A stretch of DNA of 64,000 nt from assembly GCA_024195585.1 (NCBI GenBank), contig SWBL01000002.1:62001-126000 (forward strand). The letters run 5' to 3'. The translations under genes and the position numbers were made by a program. Below the pieces are notes generated by a model. That model searched no databases. It worked only from the letters and a program-made list of their open reading frames with translations, and was not told where the DNA came from. Shown one piece after another: positions 1 through 13,148 of this stretch; the stretch's first letter is position 1, and every line of letters starts with the position of its first letter. Source of the stretch: Aureobasidium sp. EXF-3400 (lineage: Eukaryota > Ascomycota > Dothideomycetes > Dothideales > Saccotheciaceae).

Positions 1-323
1 CGAGTGAGGTAGTGGTGGATCTGAGAGGCAGAGAGTAGAGGGTTTCTCGACGAAGGAGGTATGGAGAGTGATTTGACCAGGGATTGCAGGTGTTCGGCTC
101 GGTCCGAGGGAAAGTGTTGGTCGTCGCCGGTGATATTGATGGGTCCGACTGGTGGTGGTGCGTTCAGCTGTAGACGGTCGATCTGCGAGTCTACTCGTCG
201 CACTTGACTGTGAAAGTGCTGCTGTCAGCTCCACGAACTGTCTTGGGTGTATGCGCCGGGCTCTGCTGGCTACAGGCGGGTGTGGGGGACGGATGGTAGT
301 ACTCACTCCACGACGAAAGACAT
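1..323 (-). CDS. 5' part of an unknown protein gene, cut by the left window edge
   Basis: Exon 1 (323-307) begins ATG-TCT-TTC-GTC-GTG-GA and stops at a good GTGAGT donor. After a 99-nt intron (208-306, acceptor CACAG) the frame stays open from 207 to the window edge. The joined product starts MSFVVDQVRRVDSQIDRLQL and continues with a Pro-rich stretch (NAPPPVGPINITGDD) and a helical-looking stretch (AEHLQSLVKSL). About 74 residues are visible. The start looks like a short coiled coil followed by a linker, but I recognise no family. It lies downstream of ERG25 on the same strand, with 674 bp between them. The in-frame splice and long open frame support a real gene; the function is unknown. Confidence 0.55.
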
Positions 324-997
324 GATTGCGACCTGTGTCGTTTCAACAGAACGAGTTGAGAGTTGGTCGGTCAGGAATGTCTTGACATGGATAGCAACAA
401 AGTCGAAGTTGTGCGACGTGGACCAACAAGCGTGTGATGATGACGAAAGGCTTGCTTTAACGAAACCGGGCTTTCATGTGTCAGAGCATGCTAACAAACT
501 CACGAGGCTGACTGCATACTGCCCGATTTCTAACTCTTTCTGGAACATATCTGACCACTCACCATCTAGGTACCTGAGCTATTGACGCTGTAAGCTCCAA
601 GTAGCGGCCGTCTACTAGGTACTGTATAATCATGTATACCTCACAGCACTCGCCAGAGCGTCTACATCTCAAGCATACCGATATTCGGATTCGGAAATGT
701 AGGATGTCTTGTATTTGCATGTACTTCCATGCTCGTGATGAGTCTATAGGGCTATACGCGAATAGTCTACTTCAGATACCTGAACTAGCGTACATCCTCC
801 TCTTCTTGTCTATGAACAACTCCATCCCAATGCAAAAGATACGAAAAAGAGAGAAAGATGTGCCATTATAACGAAGGAGTCCAGTAAACGTCAAAGCCCG
901 GCAACCGGAGTGGAAAAGCTACTCAGGCTTCGACCGTGCCGTGTCCGAGAGACGCCGTCAAAGACGTATTGAAACATAAAAAGGACATTCAAGGCGT
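324..997. other. intergenic: promoter side of the left-edge gene and 3' flank of ERG25
   Basis: No convincing coding frame. The short plus-strand frames at 247-585 and 632-871 show no family features. The stretch should hold the ERG25 3' UTR and the promoter of the left-edge gene. Confidence 0.5.
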
Positions 998-2097
998 TTA
1001 CTGGGCCTTTCTGGCCTTTGCGAGCTTCTTCTCTCTTCTTCTCTTGGAAGCCTCAGCACCAGCCTCGGTATCCAGAACATAGTCCCACCAGCGGAAAGAG
1101 CTCGAGTAGTTGCCAATGAACTTCTCATGGTGAACATCGTGGTGCTCGGCGCCAGCCCAGAAGGGAAGGAAGTGGTGGAGCGACCAGGGGAACTCGTAGC
1201 CAGAGTGTGCGTCGATGGCTTGGAAGAGGCGGAGGACGATCCAGATGTACATGGTCAGGATGTGGAGGTCCTTGGTGATGGCGCACCACACGATGGGGAT
1301 ACCGACGGTACCGAAACCCAAGCTCATGACTTCAATGGGCGACGCGTACTCGGCAGCGAGACCGAAGGGAGCAGAGTATTGGTGGTGAATCTTGTGCACG
1401 GCCTTGTAAAGGGGTCCCCAGTGGAAGGCGCGGTGCATCCAGTAGTGCCATGTATCTTCAAAGACGAAGAAGATTGCGATCTGATAGGCCATCTTGTAAA
1501 CGGGAGGGAACGGAACGCCGGTGCCGAGGCCGAAGAACTGGGCCATAGGGTGGAAGAGCCTGGAGAAAGCACTGTTAGCATTGTGCACTCAATTATTGAC
1601 GGACGAATGCTGTCTTACCAGATCTGAGGGAGCTCGACAGTAAAGTGGCTCAACAGAACGAGCTTGGCGCATTGCCATTGTTCAGCAGCAGTGGGGATTT
1701 TTTGCTGGAGACCATGTCAGTATGCTGGTCGCGGCGCGTGGACAAAGCGATTGGTCGACATACGTTCTGAATCTTGTACTTGTTGAAGTAGGGAATGCGA
1801 TCAATAATCATCCAAGGGAGAGAGCGGCCAAAGTAGACAAATTCGTGCATCAAGAAGGACATGATACCGGTGGCGAGCACGTCGTTGCCAATGTAGGCGT
1901 ACCACGCCATCCACAGCTTCTCGAAGTAATTGAGGTGTACATTGTACTCGGAGACCTTTTCGAATTGGTTCCAGTACGTGTCCGAGGTGTGAGGGAGAGC
2001 GTGCTCAAGAATGGCCGTCGCGTTGCTGTCGACACGTCAGAATTGGTGTTCCTTAACTGAGGTACAAAGGGGGCGGAGGAGCTCACAGGTACGACAT
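998..2097 (-). CDS. ERG25: C-4 methylsterol oxidase (Erg25), 4 exons
   Basis: Erg25 is the ER-membrane di-iron oxygenase that removes the C-4 methyl groups of sterols in ergosterol synthesis, acting with Erg26 and Erg27. Exons read 2097-2087, 2025-1764, 1704-1619 and 1559-998, giving about 306 residues, the usual length. The start MSYL is split by an intron with a GTGAGC donor. The fatty-acid-hydroxylase histidine boxes are intact: HRAFH (about 162-166), HKIHH (about 175-179) and HHDVHH near the C-terminus. Family landmarks KIPTAAEQW and [11 protein letters not shown] fall across the intron 2 and intron 3 joins, which supports the splicing. The C-terminus is Lys/Arg-rich ([15 protein letters not shown]), as expected for an ER-retained membrane protein. 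Hydrophobic segments surround the His boxes. Confidence 0.95.
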
Positions 2098-3267
2098 GAT
2101 GTAAGCCTCTCGTGGTCCTTCAATTGAAAGACCGTGTCGATGCTGAAAGAGAGAAAAGAACCCGTAGGAGAGTGGAGTATGTGAGTGCAACAAAGGAACA
2201 CAGAAGTGTTGAGTTGACCCTTTTCTAAACAACCACACTACGCCTCAGACGTCGGGACCAATGTTAAATTTCCAGTGAGAACCAAAATCATACGATTTGC
2301 CCACAAGTCGTTCCACTGGTCCCTGGATTTCACGGAGGCTAGAAGCTCCGATCGCTCTTTGGGGGTAGATGATCGCCAAGGAAGGTCATCTCAACCAATC
2401 ACACCATGTCAATCTCCAACTAAGCATTGAGATCATCTCGTCACCAAACAAAGCCAACCGGGAGAACTCCGAATCCCTTTCCTTTTGCCCCCCCTTTGAC
2501 AGCCCACAAAATCGTGCCATTCGTTCCCCGTACAGACACCGTATTCTGGTCTGATGCCCGGCAATTGCATGACTTCACCTACCACTGGCCTTCAATGGCT
2601 AAGATGCCAAGATGTCTCTCTCTGTGAACCAAACCCCGAGTCACCGTGGTCTTTGTGGCGGTCATGATGGCATGGTTGGCCTCGATTCTCGTATCATGTT
2701 TGAGATGATATTGCATGTTTACGTTGCTCGTCCTGTCTACCCTTCTTCTAGACTCTTCATTTGCTGTGCTATGGCAAAGTTGAATAACCATGGTTATCAT
2801 CATCCTCATCACGTCGAATTGATAAGAAAAGGTGTGTTTAACCATAATAAAAGAACCGAATCTCGTTTTCTTAAACTCTGCATATTGACATCCGACCAAT
2901 GCAAGAGAGAAACATAAGAAAAAGAAAAGTATTAAGAAAACCCCAAGCCAGGCACGAAAATATCTCAGTCTTCTGCTCTTTTCTCCTGGGCGCCATTGTT
3001 GTGTCTTTGTTCCATGATTTGCTTTCCTAGAACCTCTTGGTTTCTCTGTTTCGTCTATCCTCCTTCTTTCTTCGTCCGCTTCTTGCGTCCTGCAGTAGCA
3101 GCACCAGCAGATGCCTGCTGTGATTCCTCATCTCTCGGCGATGGCGTTTCTCGTAAATGTAAGAAGAACAATCTGTTGCGGTGGACGGTAATGCAAACCA
3201 CTATCGCCGTCCATACGGCCCATTTCTTGACTCGTGTCCAACAACAGCAAAGGTGCTTGCGACTGCA
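2098..3267. other. intergenic between ERG25 (5' side) and the SRPK gene (3' side)
   Basis: About 1.2 kb with no frame that I can support. It should contain the ERG25 promoter, since ERG25 reads away to the left, and the 3' UTR of the kinase gene. An AT-rich tract of AAGAAAAAG type lies near 2910-2940. Confidence 0.5.
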
Positions 3268-5227
<1,960 letters not shown>

Positions 5228-7127
5228 TTTCGGAAGTGTGGACAAGGACGCGCTGCAGCTGGCTGGCTCTGATGGGCTCTCAGTAGCCGGCGGTGCAAAC
5301 AAGGAGAAGAAGAATAGAGGGTCGAGGCGCAGCTGCTGGTTGTGCTAGAATATCTGTGGCTGGCAGAGTCGTCGTTGTTGTCGTGGTCGAATGCGCGGGT
5401 CGCGGGGATGGTCGAGTGATACGAATGGTGGATTAGCGACAGGTCGGAGGGAGCTTGTCGTCGATAAGTTGGACTCTGGCTGTCGCAACTCGCGGCGTCA
5501 AAGCACACAGATGCAAAGACGGCGGCGCGGGACGGGCAGTGACGCTGTACACTTCAAAGTTGCTTTGCGCTCGTCAGTGGTCCAAGCGGTGCCCTGCCAA
5601 CAACTGCTTCAAGTTCTTGATTCGACCGAGTCAGAATTCAAGAGATTCAAAGGTTTGCTACTCGACCATGCGCGACTTTGCTTGCGCCTAGTCAGGGATT
5701 GTCAATCGCTTGTGTGCCGATGGGGATGCGATAAGTAGATGGTTGGGATGTGTCTGCACAAGCTTGCGCTGTTTTTACAAGTTGCGAGATCTCACGTCCT
5801 CGATTTGAGAAGAAATAGATGTCAGAATCTGATCATAATCACGCTGCCTACAAATGCATCGCTCTTGCTCCAAGGCCTTTTCTTTTCTTGTGCAGCGTGA
5901 ACGTGAACGGGCATATTTATTGGTGCTGCGCATATCGATAGACTATCGTGTATGTACCCTCTTGACCTGTGCTCTGCCTCTTTCTTGCGAATGGTGGGGA
6001 GGTTGGTCTTTTCTGCCACTTTGTGATTAATTATGCCTCTCTTCTCACCGTGTATTGGCCATATTGGTCACACTCAAGCCTGTCAGATGGCCAATCCTTT
6101 TGAAACATGTCACTGTGCCTGGTCTGCACTGTCACATAAAACAAGTCCAGCGCCATGTGGTCGACGGTGATTATGACATATGCACCCACTAGTGCGCCAT
6201 TCAACCGCTGACCCGATTTATTGTTCGAAACATCCGACAGACGCCAGCTTGAACAACGACATGTCCTGCCTGTCATTATAACCTTCCTCGTATACAGCAG
6301 AGAGCGATTCTGCATGAGCTGTCAATATGCATAATTGTTCCCCTGACAAGATGGATTTCCGAGAGAGAGCCGACAATCTCACGATTGCTAATCAATAGGG
6401 ATATGTTCTGTTGAAAGCACTATGTAATTTTGTAGAGCCAAGTCTGATAGGAACCCACCTCCGAGAAGGTTGACGACTCGTCCTGACCGGCAGAATGATT
6501 TTCCAAGCTTTTTGCATGTCCAAGTATCAAAAGCAAAGTCTATCGTCGTTATGAAGGTCTGGAGACGATGAAATCTTGGTGTGATTAGTCTCAAGTCAGG
6601 GTCGTCCTATAAACATCCAAGTTTTGACATCGATCTTGGCTAGCGGTTACCAGGCGAGCTCAATTGTTCTTTATAACTTGTAATATCACCAAGGAATGCT
6701 GTTGAATATCTTCTGACATTTTCATGTTGCCATCACAAAAAATGGTTGTGCTATCAAGCAGAACAACTTTTCTGCATTGCAACTTCAAGATCCAGATGTG
6801 AGACCGTCAAAAGACGCCCGTCAGAGCTGTCGAATTTGCAAAGTTTAAGAAAACAAAATAAAAGGCAAGACAGACGGTACACTTGAATATCCAGGACGAG
6901 ATCAAGTACCTAGACATATATCGGACGAATAGATTGTTGTAAGAGCATTTGAGTGAAAGTTGTTTTGCCATGTGTTGGTGATGTCTCTCCGCACTTTTTG
7001 GATATGGCAGCCTCGGAGCGGAGATAAGGACAGTGACGGCGTCATGGCGATTGTCGCAGAAGCTCTTGAGCTCTCTTTCACTTGATCATAACACTTGTGT
7101 CTGTACCAAGCTATTCGATTCAACAGC
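5228..7127. other. 1.9-kb divergent intergenic region, SRPK(-) / DDB1(+)
   Basis: Long spacer holding both promoters. Frames at 5391-5738, 6031-6315 and 6388-6594 have no recognisable domain or splice support. I see no tRNA, repeat array or mobile element. Confidence 0.5.
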
Positions 7128-10100
7128 ATGGCATATCTGGCATCGATCCATCGGCCCAGCAGCGTCCGGCACGCGCTGAAGCTGAACTTCCTCAGCCCGG
7201 ACGACGACACACTTGTGGTGGCGTAGGTCACATCCGCCGAGCTTGATTGTATGCGCTGACACGACGGTAGCAAGGCCAACCGCCTAGAGTTCTACGCTCA
7301 GCAACAAGATGGCCTGGTACTGCAGCACTCAAAGGCCATCTACGGCAAGGTCATTATGCTACAGACCATTCGGCCTCAATCATCTCAGACCGACCACTTA
7401 TTCGTCGGTACCGATCGCTACATGTACTTCACCCTCTCATGGGATCCTACGACCAAGCAACTACGCACAGAAAAGAGTTTCAAGGATCTATCCGACAAAG
7501 CAGCAAGAGAAGCACAACTCGGAGAACGATGCAACATCGACCCAACACGAAGGTACATGACCATCGAAATCTACGAAGGAATTGTCTCTGTCATCCCCAT
7601 CGCACACGAAACAAAGCGAAAGTCAACAACGTCTTTTCAGCTAGGAGACATAGGCGAGCCAGCCTCAGTCCGCATACCCGAACTCAACGTACGATCATCA
7701 GCGTTTCTGCACAGGAGGAGTGAAAAGGCGAAGCCACAATTAGCCTTGCTCTACGAGGATTCCATGGGAAAAGTCCGCCTGAAGGTCCGCGACCTCGACT
7801 ACTCTCCAGCATTAAAGTCCAACGACCCTGGCTCAGCCGAACTTGAGAATGAGCAGGATGCAGACGAAGAGCTCGATCTGGGTGCCAGCCATCTTATACC
7901 TCTACCTCGCCCAGCTTATGGTGTACTTGTACTGGGAGAGACGACCATCTCATACTGTGAAGAATTCGATGGCAGGATGCGCAAAACTGCAAAGAGCGAG
8001 CCCCTCAGAGAAGCTACCATCTTTGTCGCCTGGACACAGATCGACGATCAACGCTTTATCCTTGCTGACGAGTACGGCAAGCTGTACATGCTGATGGTGA
8101 CCCTGAACGATAAACAGGATCTCGAGGGTTGGAAGCTAGACGTTATTGGTGAAACATCACGGGCATCAACTTTGGTCTATTTGGACGGAGGACGCATATT
8201 CGTGGGCTCGCATCAGGGAAACTCTCAACTCATCCAGATTGGCGAAGGCGACATCGAGATCCTGCAGACCTTCCCTAACATTGCGCCTATCCTCGATTTT
8301 ACAGTCATGGACATGGGAAATCGTTCTGCTGAGGCTCAAGTCAACGAGTATTCCTCCGGCCAGGCTCGTATTGTCACCGGTAGTGGTGCTTTCAAAGACG
8401 GTAGTCTACGTAGCGTCCGAAGTGGTGTCGGCCTGGAAGACCTTGGCTCCATTGGTGAGATGGAAAATATCACTGAGGTCTTCAGTCTTAAATCCAACCC
8501 AGCCCTTGAGTTCGTAGACACACTGCTTGTGTCTTTCATCGCACACACCCGAGTGTTCAATTTCTCGTCTGACGGTGATGTCGAGGAAGTCGACAACTTC
8601 AAGGGCATAGATCTGTCACAAAGCACACTATTCGCCACCAATCTTCCCAATGGCCGAATCTTACAGATCACTGCGTCTGCCGTCCACGTGGTTGATCCTG
8701 AGAGTGGTATGAGTCTGGCCAGCTGGTCGCCGGAGGGCGGCGCGTCTATCGCAGCAGCTTCGACAGCGGACAACAGCATTTTGATATCTGTCAGCGGTGC
8801 TGGCCTTACCATGCTCGACGTCTCTGGCGACAACGTCAAGGTGACAGCATCAAGGACATTCGACGTGGGCTCACAAGTTGCCTGTATTTCTCTATCACCT
8901 ACTCTACGCAACACTTGTGTTGTCGGCTTCTGGCAAGATGCAAGTATCTCGCTGCTCGATACTTCCTCTCTGAAGACTATACACTCAGAGACGATTGATG
9001 AAGACAGTATAGCAGTCCCTCGTTCATTGCTCGTCACTCCGATTCTCGAAGGCGCATTACCAACTCTATTTATCGGCATGGCAGATGGCAATGTCGTAAC
9101 ATATTTCATCGATCCCAGCACCAATACTCTGTCAGCCAAGAAGAGCATTATCCTTGGTACGCAACAGGCAAGCTTCAAAGCTTTGCCGAAGGGTAACGGG
9201 CTGAACACGGTCTTTGCCATCTGCGAACACCCGAGTCTGATCTACGGATCAGAGGGTCGCATCGTGTATTCCGCAATCACAGCGGAAGACGCAACATGTG
9301 TATCTCCTTTCGATACCGAAGCCTTCCCCAACGCCATCGCAATCGCCACGGCAACTGAACTCAAGCTTGCCATCGTGGACGAGGAGAGAACGACACATGT
9401 GCAGACGCTACCTGTCAATGAGACCGTACGAAGAATCGCATACTCTGCCGACTTGCGAGCTTTTGGACTAGGTACGATCAAGCGTACCATCAAGGACAGC
9501 TACGAACACATCGAGAGTCACTTCAAGCTAGTGGATGAAGTCGCGTTCCAGGAGCTGCACACTTTTGCGTTGAACCAAGAGGAGCTAGTTGAGAGCTGTA
9601 TTCGTGCCAAGCTAGATGACGGCTCGGGTGACCTAGTCGAGCGATTTGTCGTGGGCACAAGTTACATCGAGGAAGATGTTGGAGACGCACCGAGGGGCCG
9701 CATCCTGGTGTTTGAAGTGACAGACGATAGACACCTCAAGCTTGTGGCCGAGCATAAAGTCAAGGGAGCATGCAGGTGCCTAGCAATTTGTGAGGGTCGC
9801 ATCGTGGCCGCTCTGGTCAAAACAGTAAGTTTTCGAGTGATTCACTATAAACTTATCCGCTAATGTGTTACAGGTCGTGATGTACAACTTCAAATACGAG
9901 ACGGCGAGTCGACCATACCTTGACAAGGTAGCCAGCTACCGAACTTCCACCGCACCCATCGATATCTCAGTCACAGGAGACAAGATTGTGATTGCCGATT
10001 TGATGAAGAGTATCTCTGTCGTGCAATACAAGCAGGGCACAAACGGTCAAGACGACAGTCTCAGCGAAGTTGCTCGCCACTACGATACTACGTGGGGCAC

Positions 10101-10620
10101 AGCAGTCGCCAACATCTCGCCAAACACCTACCTTGAAAGCGACGCAGAAGGCAACCTCCTCGTCCTCAACCAAGACACTAACGGCTTCTCTGAAGAAGAC
10201 AAGCGTCGTCTGCGCGTGTTATCAGACATGCAACTCGGCGAAATGGTCAACCGTATTCGTCGGATTGAAGTCCAGCCAACCCCCAACGCTATCGTCATTC
10301 CCTCAGCTTTCCTCGCCACTGTCGAGGGCGCCATCTATCTTTTCGCAACCATTGCACCACAACATCAAGACACACTCATGCGTTTACAGGAGAACATGGC
10401 CGAAAAGGTTGTGAGTCTGGGCAACGTACCGTTCAACCGCTACCGCGCATACAGGACTTCTGTGCGTGAGAGTGAAGAGCCCAATCGCTTTGTTGATGGC
10501 GAGTTGATTGAAAGGTTCTTGGATTGTGACGAGCAGTTGCAGGAAGCGATTGTTCAAGGCTTGAGTGTCGATGTCGAGGAGGTCAGGGGTATTGTCGAGG
10601 CTTTGAGGAGGTTGCATTAG
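7128..10620 (+). CDS. DDB1: DDB1-family protein (UV-damaged DNA-binding protein 1, CUL4 adaptor), 3 exons
   Basis: DDB1 is the three-beta-propeller adaptor of CUL4 ubiquitin ligases, linking them to DCAF receptors in nucleotide-excision repair and chromatin control. Exons 7128-7222, 7271-9824 and 9874-10620 give about 1131 residues, close to the family's roughly 1140. The start MAYLASIHRPSSVRHALKLN, then ANRLEFYAQQDGL and YGKVIMLQTIRP, matches the DDB1 N-terminal propeller (an RLE-Y strand, then YGK). The C-terminus keeps the expected helical tail (FVDGELIERFLD followed by DVEEVRGIVEALRRLH). Intron 1 (48 nt) and intron 2 (49 nt, GTAAGT...TTACAG) are both frame-preserving. The paralogues Rse1/SF3B3 and Cft1/CPSF160 share the fold; overall length and N-terminal sequence favour DDB1. 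Confidence 0.9.
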
Positions 10621-11428
10621 ACTATCGAAAACCCAAAGCATGGTGGACGGAATGAAGAAGCTTCTTGATAGAACCACTTCTGCATATCTGCAAGAACGGG
10701 CCATTGATACAAGTCATTAACGATCAACAATGAAAGAAAGATTATCAATTTCTCCTGGGCTCCGGAGAAACATGCGAAAGAACGGAGCTTCATCACATCA
10801 GTCGCTGTAACCTCAGATAACGACGACATCTCATGCAAAGAACAATATTCATCCAGGAATTATCGCTTCCTCACACGCCAGAATCTGCAGTAACATATCA
10901 ACCTGCAAAGCACTGACAAACAACCCAACACAGACAGTAGTTCCAATGCTTCAATGCTTTATGCACCATCGCCAAATGACAAACCCCCAAGCCCTCGTGT
11001 CTCTCCCTCAAACCCGGAACAACAGTGCCGGAACACAAACACGTCGAAATGATCATCCAGGTACCCGTCACTTTTTTTTTCCATTTCTCCTTGATGGCAG
11101 GCATTGGCAGCGCGCGTATATACACGATCTGAACACCAAAACCGGGGTGGCACGAAGCGGAGGAGAATGACAGGTCAAAGAAGCACTGAAGCAGGGGGGT
11201 TGCTGCAGCTAACTCGATGCGGATATGCATCCGCTTGACTGGAGTCTGGAAACATGCACCGTGTCTCTTTCTTACTAGAATCCCGTCTGTTAATACAGAA
11301 AAGATGACTTGTCGAGTTGATAGAGTTTGCGGTGAAAGAATGAGAGTTGGTCCTCGGAGATGGCCTGATACTTTGAAGTGACGATTGAGGGTGGATGGAT
11401 TGGAAGCAGAGATGAAGGACGAGGTGGG
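10621..11428. other. intergenic, DDB1 3' flank and upstream region of the small Cys gene
   Basis: No supportable gene. A T-run occurs near 11073-11082. The right end grades into the promoter described next. Confidence 0.45.
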
Positions 11429-11436
11429 TATATAAA
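11429..11436 (+). promoter_or_regulatory. TATA box of the small cysteine gene
   Basis: TATATAAA lies about 147 bp upstream of the ATG at 11576. A pyrimidine/CA-rich leader with TCAAGTC and CAATC follows. A consensus TATA this clean suggests a strongly or conditionally expressed gene; that is inference. Confidence 0.55.
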
Positions 11437-11575
11437 GACTGCCCTGAACTTGTTATAACTTACAGTCTTTTTATCACCACTCTCAAGTCTTTCTCTTTCA
11501 AGTCAATTGTTATCTCCATTGAACAAGAATCACCTCGACCTTCATCACAGCACAACCGAATATCCATCACCGACA

Positions 11576-12131
11576 ATGCCTCAACACATGAACAACCACA
11601 CCCACAGCCACGACAGTGACCCTCGACCTTGCACCACTGTTTCTCTTTCCTCTTGTGTCAACAGTTGCGACAGCTCTCCCCTTGGTCCTGTAAGTTTTAT
11701 CCTTCTTTCTCACCCTTCTTCTTCGACCCTCCTCTCTCACTCATCGCTCCTCTCTCACGCATCACTCCTCTCACTCGTCACTCCTGTGTCCACCCTCCTC
11801 TTCCCTCTGCCACCTCAAGATGAAAGTCAAGAGATCAATGCTCATATGTTGCCTCAATCACACAGGTCATGTTCGCAACACGCATGTGCCGGGGTTGTGG
11901 CAAATATGTCATTGCTGGAAAAAGATGTCCTTGCGGTGTTCAGAATTGATGATCCGTATCCATCACTCACACCTTCACTCCTCTGTTACAACAATACATC
12001 AATACGGAGAAGAGACTGACGCTTGTTTGTTATTGGGACCATAGGTCATGTTCTCAACAATCATATGTCCTGGCTGTGGTGGTTATCTTATTGCTGGAAA
12101 GAGATGTCCTAGGTGCATGGTCCAGCATTGA
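11576..12131 (+). CDS. small His/Cys-rich protein with two tandem alternative last exons
   Basis: Exon 1 (11576-11689) encodes 38 residues with His at 4, 8, 10 and 12 and Cys at 19, 27 and 31, ending in a GTAAGT donor at 11690. Two possible last exons follow, each with an AG acceptor, the same phase and its own stop: 2a at 11866-11949 and 2b at 12045-12131. They encode related 27- and 28-residue peptides sharing VMF-T, C-x-G-C-G, Y-x-I-A-G-K-R-C-P and VQ. Each supplies a C-x2-C plus C-x(1-2)-C set that could bind zinc. Predicted isoforms are 65 and 66 residues. The 2b acceptor has a clear CTGAC branch site; the 2a acceptor has none as good. I do not know the family or function. Both copies keep frame, stop, acceptor and Cys pattern, which argues that both are used. 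Confidence 0.65.
11729..11790 (+). repeat. 18-bp pyrimidine-rich tandem repeat in the intron of the small Cys gene
   Basis: Units CTCCTCTCTCACTCATCG (11729-11746) and CTCCTCTCTCACGCATCA (11747-11764), then a shortened unit (11765-11780) and a partial one (11781-11790). They lie between the shared donor and the first alternative acceptor. Confidence 0.8.
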
Positions 12132-13148
12132 GTGCTTCATCTGCGCCGTTTCATGCAGATGCTGGAATCTGTGATATGAAGATGGGGAACAAAAGTCTTT
12201 TCGAAGTTCTTCTTTTGGTCCTGTCTCGATGGTGCGTTGTTGATGCTGGCCAGCGGATGAATGCAGACGATCGAGTGCTGGATGTTGATGTTCTTCAAAG
12301 TTTTGGAAGTTGTTGTTTTGGTTCTTCCCTTTTTGTGTTTGTGATTTTTTATGTTTGCGATTTACTGTATCATTATCAGACAAAACTTGTATCCTACAAT
12401 GTCTCGTTCTTACACTTTTTGGATCGTGTGCGTCCCAACGTGCTCAGTATTGCTTTTTACCACTGTGTTTGGTGAAGTGAAACTTCTTACCGCCATTCTC
12501 GTGAGTTACGAGTGTGCACTTCAACAGCGCTGGAATGTTGTGACGGCCCGGGTCTTCAAGCAAGTTCAAGTCGAAAGATGCATGAGAAGACTCGTATAGA
12601 TGAAGCGAATGAGGACATACACGAAGAAGGAGTTTGAAACTTTCGATATCGGTACATGTTTCTCTCGTTGCAAAATAATGATAAGAGTAAAAGGCAGGAC
12701 TCACAAGAGACAGAGCCAAAGAGTTCTGTTCACACGTATCCTCATAAGACCAAGTACAACTGAAGCCTTGGTGTAGCCGTTGCGTGTGGTGGAAAACGTG
12801 GTTCTTTGGCTGCCTGAGCATCTTCTGGTTTGAAGAAAGGTTGAGAAGCCACGTCACTGTATACCCGTGATGGATCAAGAAAGAAGATCTATTTCTATTT
12901 CCAAATTATCGAGAAAGTCAGCACGCGTGGACTTTGAGCCAGCACTTATCGGAGGCATCAAGTCGGGAGGGTTGCGAGTGTATATGATTTTTAGACAGAT
13001 TGGTTGACTTGCATGCATGCATTACCGTGCAAATGACAAGAGCACAACATCCAAGGCTTGACATCCAAGGCTTTTGAGTGCTTGATTGACACCCCAGACA
13101 CGAATACCGTCAATCCGCCCATGCTTACGTATAGTATACTAGAAAGCG
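12132..13148. other. intergenic
   Basis: No supported gene. A minus-strand frame at 12444-12878 (144 codons) lacks any recognisable domain. A short direct repeat (ATCCAAGGCTT / CATCCAAGGCTTTT) lies near 13048-13075. Confidence 0.45.

Noticed and set aside
1127..1627. 166-codon plus-strand frame
   Set aside because: Antisense shadow of ERG25 exons and introns; no family features.
8336..9220. 294-codon minus-strand frame
   Set aside because: Antisense of DDB1; codon bias of the real gene keeps the opposite frame open.
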